The translations under genes were made by a program, and so were the position numbers. The notes under the pieces were generated by a model. It saw nothing but the letters and a program-made list of their open reading frames with translations. It did not search any database and was not told where the DNA came from. This document shows, one piece after another, positions 39,023-49,361 of a stretch of 64,000 bases of DNA (positions within the stretch are counted from its first letter, which is position 1; each line of letters opens with the position of its first letter). The DNA comes from Lyngbya aestuarii BL J (lineage in GTDB: Bacteria > Cyanobacteriota > Cyanobacteriia > Cyanobacteriales > Microcoleaceae): contig NZ_AUZM01000005.1 of NCBI RefSeq assembly GCF_000478195.2, forward strand, positions 62,001 through 126,000. The letters run 5' to 3'.

Positions 39023-40165
39023 GTGCCATTAAAATACGCTCTCGTTCACGAATGGTTAACCCCGAAAGCAACAGGCGGATCTGAGCTGGTTGTGCGAGAA
39101 ATTCTCAAACACATCGATGCAGATCTGTACGCTTTGATTGATTTTGAGTCAAGCAACCCTCAAAGTTACTTATTCAATCGTCTGATTGGCACAACATTTT
39201 TGCAACACTTCCCCCTGGCTCAAAATGGTGTTCAGAAATATCTGCCCTTGCTACCGTTAGCAATCGAACAATTGGATTTGCGAGCCTATGATGTGATTTT
39301 ATCCTCATCCCACGCAGTTGCTAAAGGCGTGTTAACCAGTCCTGACCAACTGCATATCTGCTATTGTCATACGCCAATGCGCTATGCTTGGGACTTAACC
39401 TTTGATTATTTACAAAGCAGTTTGGCAGGTTGGGGGCCACAGGGGATGCTCACGCGGTACTTATTGCATCGGCTACGCCAATGGGACGTGCTATCTGCCA
39501 ATCGTGTAGACTATTTTATCGCCAACTCCCAACATACGCGGGCGCGGATTTGGCGTTGCTATCGACGACACGCTAGAGTAATTTATCCCCCGGTGGATCT
39601 AGAGCGCTTTCAACTTCAGACGGAAAAGCAAGACTTTTATCTAACCGTTTGCCGTCTAGTGAACTATAAAAAAATCTCCTTAATTGTGAACGCCTTCAAT
39701 CAACTCGGGCGTCCACTGGTGGTGATTGGTAAAGGCCCCCAATTAAATCAAATTAAACAGATGGCTAAATCAAATGTACAAGTGTTGGGCTGGCAACCCG
39801 ATGAAATCGTTGAACAGTATATGTCACAGGCTAAAGCATTTGTCTATATGGCTTGTGAAGATCTAGGAATGGCTTTAATTGAGGCTCAAGCTTGTGGAAC
39901 TCCCGTCATAGCTTATGGTGCAGGAGGAGCGCTCGAAACCGTTCGTGATCTTCGTCAATATCCGAACTCAGGAACGGGGTTGTTGTTTTCCCCTCAAACC
40001 GAGACTGCTTTAATCGAGGCAGTACAGACGTTTGAGCAACTCAACACCCAGTTTGACCCCCAGAAGATGCAATCCCATGTCACTCAGTTTGAGCGAAAAC
40101 GCTTTGGACAGGAGTACCTGGAATTTGTAGAACGTTGTCAGAAAAAACAGTTTCCGAAGATTTGA
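39023..40165 (+). CDS. Glycosyltransferase, GT4 family
   Basis: A 380-aa GT-B glycosyltransferase. It starts at a GTG and opens with 'YALVHEWLTPKATGGSELVVREIL', the Gly-rich acceptor loop. Also present are 'YCHTPMRYAWDL', 'YPPVDLERF', 'YLTVCRLVNYKKISLIVNAF' and the signature 'EAQACGTPVIAYGAGG'. These resemble mannosyl- or related transferases in exopolysaccharide clusters. The downstream genes are a priming transferase, gmd and fcl, so it probably builds a fucose-containing polymer. Confidence 0.9.
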   Translation: MPLKYALVHEWLTPKATGGSELVVREILKHIDADLYALIDFESSNPQSYLFNRLIGTTFLQHFPLAQNGVQKYLPLLPLAIEQLDLRAYDVILSSSHAVAKGVLTSPDQLHICYCHTPMRYAWDLTFDYLQSSLAGWGPQGMLTRYLLHRLRQWDVLSANRVDYFIANSQHTRARIWRCYRRHARVIYPPVDLERFQLQTEKQDFYLTVCRLVNYKKISLIVNAFNQLGRPLVVIGKGPQLNQIKQMAKSNVQVLGWQPDEIVEQYMSQAKAFVYMACEDLGMALIEAQACGTPVIAYGAGGALETVRDLRQYPNSGTGLLFSPQTETALIEAVQTFEQLNTQFDPQKMQSHVTQFERKRFGQEYLEFVERCQKKQFPKI

Positions 40166-40421
40166 CAACAGTATCTTGATAGAGGTCAATACTCCGAAGA
40201 AGTCGCGTTCGGAAAAATTTGGCTAAAATGCTTGCATAATTGCGGATTCTGCTCAAAACGAAAAGAATCAAGCAATCATGGGTTATCCCGTTAAACTATT
40301 TTCGGGTACGCTCCCCCGAATGACAATTGGACTGAAGACTTTCTTGCACCTTGATTTCGCGCGCAAGGTGTCTGGAAGCTTTATGATCAGGACTGTGTGT
40401 GGTGTGAATTGAAGGAGTAAG

Positions 40422-41159
40422 ATGACTGCCAACAGCCAACTCATCTTCGGTAGGGGACTACGACGTGCGTTCACAAGGCGTAGTTTTGTCCCCCTAGTCC
40501 GGCAACATCCGGTTCGAGGTTTATCTGTTCTACAGAACCTCAACGGAGAGTTTTTCAAGCGATCGTTCGATATTTTGTTTTCGTTGTCGGTTCTGATCCT
40601 GTTTTCCCCAGTTTACTTGCTTCTGGCTCTGTTGATCTCGCTTAGTTCACCAGGGTCAGTGTTTTATGTACAGCAACGAGTTGGCAAGAACCGCAAGTCT
40701 TTCGACTGTATTAAGTTCAGAACAATGGTGACAAATGCTGATGAGATGTTGACCCAAATGATGGAGACATCCCCCCATCTGCGTCAAGAATTTCAGGACA
40801 ATTTCAAACTGAAACACGACCCCCGAATTACCTGGATTGGTCATTTCTTACGAGTGACGAGTCTTGATGAGTTTCCTCAATTTTGGAATGTACTCAAAGG
40901 GGACATGAGCGTTGTCGGGCCAAGGCCTCTTGTTGCTGAAGAATTACACAAGTACGGGCGTCACATGGATAAAATTTTAACGATTAAACCCGGAATTACT
41001 GGCCTCTGGCAAGTTTCTGGGCGCAATGATATTCCCTATCCTCGACGAGTTCAGATTGATTTGTATTATGTGAATTTCAAAAATTTCTGGACTGACCTGT
41101 CGATTATAATTAAGACCATCGGTGTTGTCATTTTTCCCAAAAATAATGGAGCTTACTAG
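40422..41159 (+). CDS. Polyprenyl-phosphate sugar-1-phosphate transferase (priming)
   Basis: A 245-aa member of the bacterial sugar-transferase family. One membrane segment 'LFSLSVLILFSPVYLLLALLI' precedes the catalytic domain with 'FYVQQRVGKNRKSFDCIKFRTM', 'TSLDEFPQFWNVLKGDMSVVGPRP' and 'KPGITGLWQVSGRND'. It starts polysaccharide repeat-unit assembly by attaching the first sugar phosphate to undecaprenyl phosphate at the inner membrane. It lacks the four-helix N domain of full-length WbaP. It lies in the exopolysaccharide block. Confidence 0.93.
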   Translation: MTANSQLIFGRGLRRAFTRRSFVPLVRQHPVRGLSVLQNLNGEFFKRSFDILFSLSVLILFSPVYLLLALLISLSSPGSVFYVQQRVGKNRKSFDCIKFRTMVTNADEMLTQMMETSPHLRQEFQDNFKLKHDPRITWIGHFLRVTSLDEFPQFWNVLKGDMSVVGPRPLVAEELHKYGRHMDKILTIKPGITGLWQVSGRNDIPYPRRVQIDLYYVNFKNFWTDLSIIIKTIGVVIFPKNNGAY

Positions 41160-41538
41160 CTTGGTGACAAAGATTCGTTGTCAGTCAATGTAAGCACTTT
41201 GATCCGGGTTCGACCGTTTCCCTATTGTGCAGTCGGTTTTGGGTTAAGGTAGACATGACTTCAGCAGTGTTCTCGCTTAACAATAGCCTTGATCCCCTGA
41301 TCCTCAAATCCCAAACTGAATTTTTGAAAATTTTCAGTCTGTTGACAAGATGTCATCATCGGGGATTCTTGGCTGTAGTGATCGATTACCCGCTTAATTC
41401 TATCTGTACAATTCCGATTGCACTGGCGAGAAACTGGTCGTGACGAGATCCAAACATCAAGTTTGATCTCGATCTCACATCGCTGATCTGACCAGTAGCG
41501 GCAACATTGACTTACATTAACCCAAAGAGAACATTGAG
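41160..41538. other. Intergenic region between sugar transferase and gmd
   Basis: About 380 bases. A 72-codon frame at 41225-41443 has no ribosome site and unremarkable residues, so I do not call it. The ribosome site AGAGAA and the ATG of gmd lie at its right edge. Confidence 0.4.
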
Positions 41539-42567
41539 ATGAACGAACGCAAGCGCGCCCTCATTACTGGAATTACGGGTCAAGATGGCTCTTACCTGAG
41601 TGAACTTTTACTCGACAAAGACTATGAAGTTCACGGCATTATTCGCCGAAGTTCATGTTTTAATACTGACCGGATTGATCATATCTATAAAGACCCTCAT
41701 AACGAAGAAGCTCGCCTGTTTCTTCATTATGGAGACCTTACAGATGGGACAACTCTACGTCGTATCTTAGAAGAAGTTAAACCGATAGAGATTTATAATC
41801 TCGGCGCTCAGTCTCACGTCAGAGTTAGTTTTGACTCCCCCGAATATACGGTTGATGCCGTGGGAATGGGAACGTTACGGATTTTAGAAGCGATTCGCGA
41901 CTACCAACATCGTACTGGGATTGAAGTTCGTTTTTATCAAGCGGGTTCTTCGGAGATGTTTGGGAAGGTACAGGAAGTTCCTCAAAAGGAAACAACACCG
42001 TTTTATCCCCGTAGTCCCTACGCCTGTGCTAAAGTTTATGCCCATTGGCAAACGGTTAACTATCGAGAATCCTACGATTTATTTGCCTGTAACGGTATTT
42101 TATTTAACCATGAGAGTCCCCGACGGGGTGAGACATTTGTAACCCGTAAAATTACCCGTGCATTGGCTCGAATTGTCAAGGGAATGCAGAAAGAGGTTTA
42201 TCTCGGAAATCTCGATTCTAAACGCGATTGGGGCTACGCTAAGGACTATGTGCGAGCTATGTGGTTGATGCTTCAGCAGGATGCCCCGGATGATTATGTC
42301 GTGGCTACCAATGAAACCCACTCGATTCGTGAGTTTCTCGATGTTGCCTTTAATTATGTCAACCTCGATTGGCATGATTATGTCAAGTTCGATGAACGTT
42401 ATCTTCGTCCGGCAGAGGTGGAACTCTTAATTGGTGATCCGAGCAAAGCTAAACAAAAAATGGGCTGGGAACCTTCAGTGACGTTTGACCAGTTGGTGAA
42501 ATTAATGGTGGATGCCGATATTCAAGCGTTGGAAAAATCTAAAAAGATCGCCCAAGGTTTTGACTAA
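41539..42567 (+). CDS. gmd: GDP-mannose 4,6-dehydratase
   Basis: A 342-aa extended SDR. The NADP loop is '[18 protein letters not shown]'. '[13 protein letters not shown]', the catalytic Thr/Glu region '[17 protein letters not shown]' and '[16 protein letters not shown]' with the Tyr-x3-Lys pair are near-diagnostic. '[17 protein letters not shown]' binds GDP-mannose. It converts GDP-mannose to GDP-4-keto-6-deoxymannose, the substrate of the next gene, 27 bases downstream. Confidence 0.97.
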   Translation: MNERKRALITGITGQDGSYLSELLLDKDYEVHGIIRRSSCFNTDRIDHIYKDPHNEEARLFLHYGDLTDGTTLRRILEEVKPIEIYNLGAQSHVRVSFDSPEYTVDAVGMGTLRILEAIRDYQHRTGIEVRFYQAGSSEMFGKVQEVPQKETTPFYPRSPYACAKVYAHWQTVNYRESYDLFACNGILFNHESPRRGETFVTRKITRALARIVKGMQKEVYLGNLDSKRDWGYAKDYVRAMWLMLQQDAPDDYVVATNETHSIREFLDVAFNYVNLDWHDYVKFDERYLRPAEVELLIGDPSKAKQKMGWEPSVTFDQLVKLMVDADIQALEKSKKIAQGFD

Positions 42568-42594
42568 TCGTTTGTACATAATGAGGTTTAATCC

Positions 42595-43551
42595 ATGAAT
42601 ACACTGGATTTACGAGATAAACGAATTGTTGTGACCGGAGGCGCGGGGTTTCTGGGTCGGCAAGTGGTTGATCAGTTACTCAAAGCGGGCGCAAATTTAG
42701 ATAAAATTTTGATTCCGCGATCACAAGAGTATGATCTGTGTACCTTTGAAGCCTGTCAAAAGGTGGTTCAGGGTCAAGATATTATTATTCATTTGGCCGC
42801 TCATGTGGGTGGAATTGGTCTGAACCGAGAAAAACCGGCCGAACTGTTTTATGATAACTTAATGATGGGTACACAGCTTATTCATTGCGCCTATCAAGCA
42901 GGTGTCGAAAAGTTTGTCTGTGTGGGAACGATTTGCGCCTATCCCAAATTCACGCCCGTACCGTTTAAAGAGGATGATCTTTGGGAGGGTTATCCGGAAG
43001 AAACAAATGCTCCCTATGGAATTGCGAAGAAGGCTTTGCTGGTTCAATTGCAAGCCTATCGCCAACAATATAATTTTAATGGCATCTACTTGTTACCTGT
43101 CAATCTCTACGGCCCGGAAGATAATTTTGATCCCCGCAGTTCTCATGTGATTCCGGCTTTAATTCGTAAAGTTTATGAAGCTCAACAACGAGGGGACAAA
43201 AAACTTCCGGTTTGGGGTGATGGAAGTCCCAGTCGTGAGTTCCTTTATTCTACAGATGCGGCTCTGGGAATTGTGATGGCAACTCAAGATTACAATGAAC
43301 CTGATCCGGTGAATTTAGGGACAAACCAAGAAGTCAAAATTCGAGATTTAGTAGAAACTATCTGTGAATTAATGGGGTTTGAAGGGGAAATTGTTTGGGA
43401 AACCGATCAACCCAATGGTCAACCGCGTCGGTGTTTGGATACCCAACGGGCTAAAGAAAAGTTTGGGTTTGTTGCGGAAGTCGATTTTAAACAGGGATTG
43501 AAAAATACCATTGATTGGTATCGTCAACACGCTGAACCTGTAGCGGTTTAA
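42595..43551 (+). CDS. fcl: GDP-L-fucose synthase
   Basis: A 318-aa epimerase-reductase (fcl/wcaG). '[18 protein letters not shown]' binds NADPH, '[24 protein letters not shown]' is distinctive, '[21 protein letters not shown]' and '[19 protein letters not shown]' give the Ser-Tyr-Lys triad, and '[19 protein letters not shown]' follows. It makes GDP-L-fucose from the Gmd product and is co-transcribed with gmd. A terminator at 43561-43589 ends the pair. Confidence 0.96.
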   Translation: MNTLDLRDKRIVVTGGAGFLGRQVVDQLLKAGANLDKILIPRSQEYDLCTFEACQKVVQGQDIIIHLAAHVGGIGLNREKPAELFYDNLMMGTQLIHCAYQAGVEKFVCVGTICAYPKFTPVPFKEDDLWEGYPEETNAPYGIAKKALLVQLQAYRQQYNFNGIYLLPVNLYGPEDNFDPRSSHVIPALIRKVYEAQQRGDKKLPVWGDGSPSREFLYSTDAALGIVMATQDYNEPDPVNLGTNQEVKIRDLVETICELMGFEGEIVWETDQPNGQPRRCLDTQRAKEKFGFVAEVDFKQGLKNTIDWYRQHAEPVAV

Positions 43552-44002
43552 ATCACCATCAACCCGGTTTCTCAAAAGAGCCGGGTTTTGAAGTGATCGC
43601 TTGCATCTACATGAACTTTTCTGATTCTTAATTTCTGGCTTCAACTTTTGTCAGTTTTTTTCTCAGTCATAATTTTCAAGACTTAATCTTTTCAGGGCGC
43701 ATTTACACCCGATCTAGATGATCGATAGAGTCTATTAAGCCTTTTTGAACTGATATTTCAGAGTGTTTTAGTTCAACAAAACTTTGACTAAATTGTTCTT
43801 TTTAAATTAAATCAAGCAAATTCTTCTATTTTTGAAACAAAAAAAGTTCATTTTTAGTCTAAATAAAAAGTTTTAAAAAAATCAGTTTTTCTACTGTTAA
43901 CAAAGTATATTCTGATTGGAAAATCATAAAAATTGTTGGATATATTTCTCTGTTTAACATTAGAAATTTATGATCGAACTAAAGCTTAATTATTAGAATA
44001 TT
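43552..44002. other. AT-rich intergenic region after fcl
   Basis: About 450 bases, starting with the fcl terminator. The remaining ~400 bases are very AT-rich and contain the promoter of the folate gene. I see no gene. Confidence 0.4.
43561..43590 (+). terminator. Rho-independent terminator of gmd-fcl
   Basis: AACCCGG...CTC and GAG.CCGGGTT arms enclose AAAA, followed by TTTG. It begins 10 bases past the fcl stop codon. Confidence 0.8.
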
Positions 44003-44629
44003 ATGACTCCCAAGATAGATCAAACCTCTACAAACGTCGTGAAACAAAAACAAACTCCCCAAAGTAAACATCAGCTTCGTCGAGAGTTACTGCATATTCG
44101 TCAGTCGATGTCAGCAGAAGATTGGCGAGAAAAGAGCGATCGCATTAGTTTTCATTTACAAGCTTCGTCTATATTTCAACACGCAAAAACAGTTTTAGCT
44201 TATGTTAGCTTTCGTCAAGAACCTGATTTGAGTCGTCTCTTTGCAGAAACCAGCCAAGAAGGAACAAAAATTTGGGGATTTCCAAGATGTGTTGAAAATG
44301 TTCTAATTTGGCATGAATGGAAACCCGGCGAACTCTTGCAAACAGGGGCTTATGGAATATGGGAACCTCACGCCGACTTACCCCTAATTTCACCGTCTCA
44401 AGTTGATTTAATTTTAGTTCCGGCTGTTGCTTGTGATCAGCGAGGATATCGTTTAGGATACGGTGGAGGATATTATGATCGGATGCTTAGTTCTCCTGAG
44501 TGGCAATCTATTCCAACGATAGGAATTGTATTTGATTTTGCTTATTTGACCGAGTTACCGATTGAGAATTGGGATCAACCTTTAAATGAATGTTGTACAG
44601 AAGAAGGGTTGAAGTTAAATAATCAATGA
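44003..44629 (+). CDS. 5-formyltetrahydrofolate cyclo-ligase
   Basis: A 208-aa protein with 'KHQLRRELLHIRQSM' at the N terminus, where Lys and Arg bind ATP phosphate. It also has 'VLAYVSFRQEPDLSRL', 'DLILVPAVACDQRGYRLGYGGGYYDRML' (diagnostic glycine-rich loop) and a C-terminal 'IGIVFDFAYLTELP'. It converts 5-formyl-THF to methenyl-THF using ATP. Its stop overlaps the start of the ABC permease by 4 bases (ATGA), so they are co-translated. Confidence 0.93.
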   Translation: MTPKIDQTSTNVVKQKQTPQSKHQLRRELLHIRQSMSAEDWREKSDRISFHLQASSIFQHAKTVLAYVSFRQEPDLSRLFAETSQEGTKIWGFPRCVENVLIWHEWKPGELLQTGAYGIWEPHADLPLISPSQVDLILVPAVACDQRGYRLGYGGGYYDRMLSSPEWQSIPTIGIVFDFAYLTELPIENWDQPLNECCTEEGLKLNNQ

Positions 44630-45459
44630 ACTTAAAATCACCAATAATCAAGAGATTTTGGAATTATTTACTGCTGAGTGTCATTGCTCTTTTGATGCTC
44701 TTTCCGTTATTGTGGCTGATCGGTACAGCCTTTAAGTCAGGGAACGAAAATATCTTTCAATTTCCCCCTCAGCTATTCCCTCGTGAACCGACTTTTGAGA
44801 ATATAATCAAAGTCTGGCAAACAAACCCGATGGGGCGTTATCTTGTCAATAGTATGATTGTGGCGAGTCTGACTGTTGAATTAAATTTGTTATTCTGTGC
44901 GTTAGCGGCTTACCCCTTGGCGCGATTAGACTTTCGGGGAAGGGATAGCATTTTCACCGCTATTATTGCCACAATTATGATCCCGTTTCAAATTGTGATG
45001 ATTCCCCTCTACGTCTTAACCGTGCAGTTAGGATTGAGAAATACTTATCTCGGTTTAATTTTTCCCAGTGTAGCTTCAGCATTTGGCATTTTTTTGTTGC
45101 GACAAGCCTTTTTGAGTGTACCCAAAGAACTCGTTGAAGCCGCCCGCATTGATGGATGTTCTCAACTGGGGATTTGGTGGCACATTATGCTTCCGGCTGT
45201 GCGACCTGCTTTAATAACATTAGCAATTTTTGTGTTTATCGGGTCTTGGAGTGACTTTCTTTGGCCGTTGCTGATTTTAGATCAACCCGAATACTACACC
45301 CTGCCTTTAGGAGTTGCCAAATTAGCCGGAACCTTCTCTTTCGATTGGCGTTTGGTGGCTGCGGGATCAGTGATTTCGATAGCACCCGTATTGTTATTAT
45401 TTCTGTTGCTTCAACGCTACATAGTGCCAACAGACGCCGCAACAGGGGTCAAAGGATAA
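44626..45459 (+). CDS. Sugar ABC transporter permease (MalG/UgpE-like)
   Basis: A 277-aa protein with six transmembrane helices. The EAA loop reads 'LVEAARIDGCSQLGIWWHIMLPAVRPAL', the docking site for the ATPase. 'NSMIVASLTVELNLLFCALAAYPLARLDF' is typical of CUT1-family permeases of the MalG side. The MalF-type partner, binding protein and ATPase are not adjacent, as is common in cyanobacteria. The substrate is probably an oligosaccharide or glycerol-linked solute (inference). Confidence 0.92.
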   Translation: MNLKSPIIKRFWNYLLLSVIALLMLFPLLWLIGTAFKSGNENIFQFPPQLFPREPTFENIIKVWQTNPMGRYLVNSMIVASLTVELNLLFCALAAYPLARLDFRGRDSIFTAIIATIMIPFQIVMIPLYVLTVQLGLRNTYLGLIFPSVASAFGIFLLRQAFLSVPKELVEAARIDGCSQLGIWWHIMLPAVRPALITLAIFVFIGSWSDFLWPLLILDQPEYYTLPLGVAKLAGTFSFDWRLVAAGSVISIAPVLLLFLLLQRYIVPTDAATGVKG

Positions 45460-45474
45460 TTCCATAACCTCACC

Positions 45475-48000
45475 CTATCGAGCCGAAAATACCCCTTTCG
45501 GATAAGCAATACGTTTGTGGTTGACTTGTTCCCAAACTCGGACAAAAACTTCAGCAATTTTTGCCATATCTTCTCGGCTGAGTCCAGAGTCTACCAATTG
45601 ATTATCTTGCCATCTCGCCCGGAGAATTTTATTCACCATTTGTAGGGCTTCTTCGTGGGTGGCATCTTTAAGACTTCGCAACGCCGCCTCACAAGAATCA
45701 GCTAACATCACAATTCCTGTTTCCTTCGATTGTGGACTTGGCCCATCATAGCGAAAATCTTCCTCTTTAACTGCAATAGCAGAATCTTCTTTTGCCCGTT
45801 GTTGGGCTTGATAGTAGAAGTAGGCAATCAGCATTTTACCTTGGTGTTCGGGAATAAAAGCTTGAATCGCTTTTGGTAAGCGACAACGACGTGCCATTGC
45901 TAGCCCTTCACTGACGTGTTTTTTGATAATTCTGGCACTTTCCCAAGGATCATTAATTTCGTCGTGTTTGTTCGGCCCTCCCATCTGATTTTCAATAAAC
46001 CCGAGCGGATCGTGCATTTTCCCAATATCGTGATACAGAGTTCCCGTTCTCACCAGTTCAACATTACATCCCAAAGCTTGAGCCGCTGCTTCTGCGAGAG
46101 TTGCCACAAACATCGTATGTTGGAACGTACCAGGAGCCTCCGTTGCCAAGCGCTTCAGTAATGGTCGATTGGGGTTCGCCAGTTCCGCTAACCGAATCGG
46201 TGTAATTAAGTCAAAGACGTGTTCTAAATAAGGACTTAATCCCAAAGCCACAACACTCCAAGCCAACCCTTCGAGAACTTGTAAGACGACTTGGCGTAAG
46301 AGAATAAACCAGATCGAACTCGCCGTTGTACCGACAACCGTTAGCGTCAGCAGGAGATAAACAGTACCTTGAGCTAAACCAACCGCTCCTCCTAATAAAG
46401 CCAGTTCTTCTCGCGATCGCAATTGTCCCGCCAGTAAGCTTCCTAGAAGTCCCCCCGCCGCACTCGCCAGCAGAGGAATCATCTCAATTTCCAGACCAAT
46501 CGGAATCATCGCCGAGAGCAAACCCACAACGGTTACACCCACCGCCGAACCGTAGAAGCTACCTGCTAATAAACCCACTGCGGGTAAACCCGTGGAAGGA
46601 ACTTTTAACAGCACCAGCAAAGGTGTACTTAAAGTTAGCAACAACAGCAATAAATAGTCTCTGTGGCGAAGACTCGGCCGAAATCGTCTTCCCACAAATA
46701 ACACAACCACAACCGCCCCACTGACTAAAGCTGCAAAAGCCAGTAAACCTTTCCAATTAATGCCTCGTTCGCTCTTGTCAAAATGATCGAGCATCACGAA
46801 CTCACGTTGAGTAATTTTTTCGCCCTGACGAACAATCACATCGCCTTGACTAATAGTGACAACCACCGGATCAACACTTTGAGCGGCGAGTTCAGCCCGA
46901 GTCCGAGTGGAATCTCGATCTTCAATCAGATTCGTTCGCAAAGCGGTTGTGAGCAACTTTGCCGCAAAGTCTTGAGATTCGGTTGGTAGAGCTGTTTTGA
47001 CCTGAATATTAACCGCTTGTTGTAAAATCTCAGTCGGTAATCCAGGGGCAATACCCTGACTCAGCATTTCCATTGCCACTTGTAATATCCCAACTTGAGT
47101 TTGCTCCCAAGTTTGATCGGACCAGTCGAGCAAAGACTGATTATAAAAGCTAGTTTGATCTGAGGGAAGCTGTTTAGAAAAGGCTGTATAAGCTTTAGCA
47201 TAACGCTTGCGAGCATCATCAATATCCGTCACTAGAGCAGCAAACTCTTGAGGAGAGGCTCGTTTTCCATACCCTCGGAGTTGAGCAAATGCTTTCCAGC
47301 GCAGTTGATCGGTTCCTTCTTGTTGAGTGGATGAAAATTTGCCGCTATCGGTTGATAAGCTCCCAGAGGTACTTAAATTGAGTTGGGGTTGCACAGTTGT
47401 TTGTTCGACTTGCGCGAGTAATTCGTTCCATTGCCACTCTGGTATTCTTCGCAAGTAGGATTGAACATCTGTTGATAGTGTCCCTGAGTCAAGGAAGGGA
47501 AAGGGTCGAGCAAGATCTCTGACCACATCACCTTGAGCGAGTACGGTTTCGATTCTCTGATTAATTTCTTCGTTGACCAGGGGATTAGGCACCAAGACAG
47601 GAACGACGCCATAGAGAGCCTCTTTACGTCTTTCTTCTGTGGTTTTCATGTCAGTTAGTTCTGCATCGGTCGGCGCTAAAATCGTCTCAGGAGCCTCCCG
47701 GCCAACGGCGAGTTTGGGTTGGTTGTAGAAGCGAACACCCATCACTCCTGTTAACGAAATAATCGCCAAAAACAGTAGTGCTGGAGAGCCGGCTTGAGGA
47801 GACTTAGGTGATTTGCGCTTGAAGTGGTTAGAAGATGTCTGTTGGCCTTGAGACTCGTCAGACGACGATCCAGGTTGGCGTTGCTGCGAGCGATCCGAAT
47901 TGCGATTTTCAGCCCGAGTCCCATTGACTCGCAACGACGAGCTGTGAGTACGGCTACGAAGCCGTTCAATCTGCCGTGTGATTAACTCGAACGTGTTCAT
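45475..48000 (-). CDS. 7TM-HD phosphohydrolase (PgpH-like c-di-AMP phosphodiesterase)
   Basis: An 841-aa protein. After a ~75-residue polar head and one hydrophobic segment comes a 7TMR-HDED extracytoplasmic domain (~110-380). Seven transmembrane helices follow (~405-605), then a C-terminal HD domain with 'TLYHDIGKMHDPLGFIENQ' (~657) and 'ADSCEAALRSL'. PgpH in Listeria degrades c-di-AMP; the cyanobacterial equivalent would set c-di-AMP levels for osmotic and night-time control. It is convergent with the ABC permease (16 bases apart). Confidence 0.92.
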   Translation of the reverse strand: MNTFELITRQIERLRSRTHSSSLRVNGTRAENRNSDRSQQRQPGSSSDESQGQQTSSNHFKRKSPKSPQAGSPALLFLAIISLTGVMGVRFYNQPKLAVGREAPETILAPTDAELTDMKTTEERRKEALYGVVPVLVPNPLVNEEINQRIETVLAQGDVVRDLARPFPFLDSGTLSTDVQSYLRRIPEWQWNELLAQVEQTTVQPQLNLSTSGSLSTDSGKFSSTQQEGTDQLRWKAFAQLRGYGKRASPQEFAALVTDIDDARKRYAKAYTAFSKQLPSDQTSFYNQSLLDWSDQTWEQTQVGILQVAMEMLSQGIAPGLPTEILQQAVNIQVKTALPTESQDFAAKLLTTALRTNLIEDRDSTRTRAELAAQSVDPVVVTISQGDVIVRQGEKITQREFVMLDHFDKSERGINWKGLLAFAALVSGAVVVVLFVGRRFRPSLRHRDYLLLLLLTLSTPLLVLLKVPSTGLPAVGLLAGSFYGSAVGVTVVGLLSAMIPIGLEIEMIPLLASAAGGLLGSLLAGQLRSREELALLGGAVGLAQGTVYLLLTLTVVGTTASSIWFILLRQVVLQVLEGLAWSVVALGLSPYLEHVFDLITPIRLAELANPNRPLLKRLATEAPGTFQHTMFVATLAEAAAQALGCNVELVRTGTLYHDIGKMHDPLGFIENQMGGPNKHDEINDPWESARIIKKHVSEGLAMARRCRLPKAIQAFIPEHQGKMLIAYFYYQAQQRAKEDSAIAVKEEDFRYDGPSPQSKETGIVMLADSCEAALRSLKDATHEEALQMVNKILRARWQDNQLVDSGLSREDMAKIAEVFVRVWEQVNHKRIAYPKGVFSAR

Positions 48001-48176
48001 CTATATCGAAGCTAGATTCTAGAGTGCAGCCGTGTCATATCAATTCTAGAGTACAGATTTCTGATTTTGGGATACGATCTTTATGGACAATAACTTAATA
48101 TACTTTACCAATCGGAGTGTTCTCGAGCGGGTAAACCCTTTCAACTTCAGGGATTTACGAATCTGGGCTAGGTTTT

Positions 48177-49349
48177 TTAGATCTGAGGTGGACGAATTAT
48201 ATTGGGCGCAGCCACAGCCAGGGTTGAATCCGTTTCTAAGAATGGATTTGCTGTATTATAAACCCCAGACCAAACTGCGAATAGCTCTGTTGCCTTTTGG
48301 AGAATTTCTCCGACTGACTGTTTCCGGCTCTTTGCTGGGGTTTCTGACGAAATTATAGGTGAAGATGAAGTTGTCGTTGTTTGAAGTTGCAGTCGCCAGG
48401 AGAGGGGAAAGCTAGAAATACTGTTGTAAGCACCAGACAATGCTCCAGTGAGTGTACTTACAATTGGAGTTAATGAATCCATCTCAACGCTTCGCAACAA
48501 GGCGATCGCGGGATTGTGGGGTGTACTGACAAAGCTGTAAAATGCAAGGGCTATCGGTATTGTATCTGGTGAACCGACCCAGATCTCTTCGGTTTGAGAG
48601 CGAATCGCAAGTTCCCGAGAATTTTTGAGCAGCAACTCTCGAGCTGTTTCTAAACTGACCCTTTGTTCCACTAAGCTCTGAACCTGTTGCAACTGCTGAT
48701 GCAGATCGATTTGCGGATCAAGATGATTCAGGAGAGTGGGAATTAGGGTTGGGGGATCAAGTTCTTCCTTTAATGCCAGTGCGATCGCCTTGTTAAAGAC
48801 AATGACAGCCTGTTCTAAACCCTGACAGGAGGGAGATTCTTGCCAAACTTGTATGCCTTGCAGAAGTTGCTGCTGGAGTTGAGCGGGTTGCTCGTGAAAC
48901 AATAAGGCGATCGGTACGGTTGCTACAGCAACTTCTGCCAAAGATAGGCAATCATTACCCAAGGATTTTGGACGGGTGCAAGCTAAATCGCTCACGGATT
49001 CAATCGCGGAGGATGATGATTGTTGATTTTGTTGATTTTGTTGCCATTCCTGCCAACTCTGATTCCAATCGGCTCGTTCCCATCCCTGGCATCGAATAAG
49101 GCTACGAGTCATTTGAATCACAAGACTCTCGTTGTCGCTTGAAGTGAATTGTTCATCCTTTTTCTTGGATTCACATCCTTTCAACCGATGCTGCTTTAAG
49201 TTTAGCAAAGTTTGGGAATCGTGATTCACTTTTTGGGGAGAAGTCTTGGAGAGAAAGACAGATTTTTCGGGGGGCAATCTTCTTAATCGACTGCCAAAAG
49301 ACAAACCTGCCATTGCTCCTTGAAACCGACTGAGCAATGAGTATTGCAT
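48177..49349 (-). CDS. ADP-ribosylglycohydrolase-like protein, probably degenerate
   Basis: A 390-aa helical protein. The N terminus 'LSRFQGAMAGLSFGSRL' and the later 'SPDTIPIALAFYSFV' and 'TPIVSTLTGALSGAYNSI' resemble the helical bundle of DraG/ADP-ribosylglycohydrolases ('GxlxGxA.GdalG', 'D.v..alw.al', 'aGalaGA..G'). The metal-binding Asp pairs are missing in the expected places, so hydrolase activity is doubtful. It lies 12 bases downstream of aroQ and is part of that operon. Confidence 0.65.
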   Translation of the reverse strand: MQYSLLSRFQGAMAGLSFGSRLRRLPPEKSVFLSKTSPQKVNHDSQTLLNLKQHRLKGCESKKKDEQFTSSDNESLVIQMTRSLIRCQGWERADWNQSWQEWQQNQQNQQSSSSAIESVSDLACTRPKSLGNDCLSLAEVAVATVPIALLFHEQPAQLQQQLLQGIQVWQESPSCQGLEQAVIVFNKAIALALKEELDPPTLIPTLLNHLDPQIDLHQQLQQVQSLVEQRVSLETARELLLKNSRELAIRSQTEEIWVGSPDTIPIALAFYSFVSTPHNPAIALLRSVEMDSLTPIVSTLTGALSGAYNSISSFPLSWRLQLQTTTTSSSPIISSETPAKSRKQSVGEILQKATELFAVWSGVYNTANPFLETDSTLAVAAPNIIRPPQI

Positions 49350-49361
49350 CGATTACTCTCC

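Noticed and set aside
41225-41443. 72-codon frame between the sugar transferase and gmd
   Set aside because: Starts without a ribosome site; residues look random and no domain is evident.
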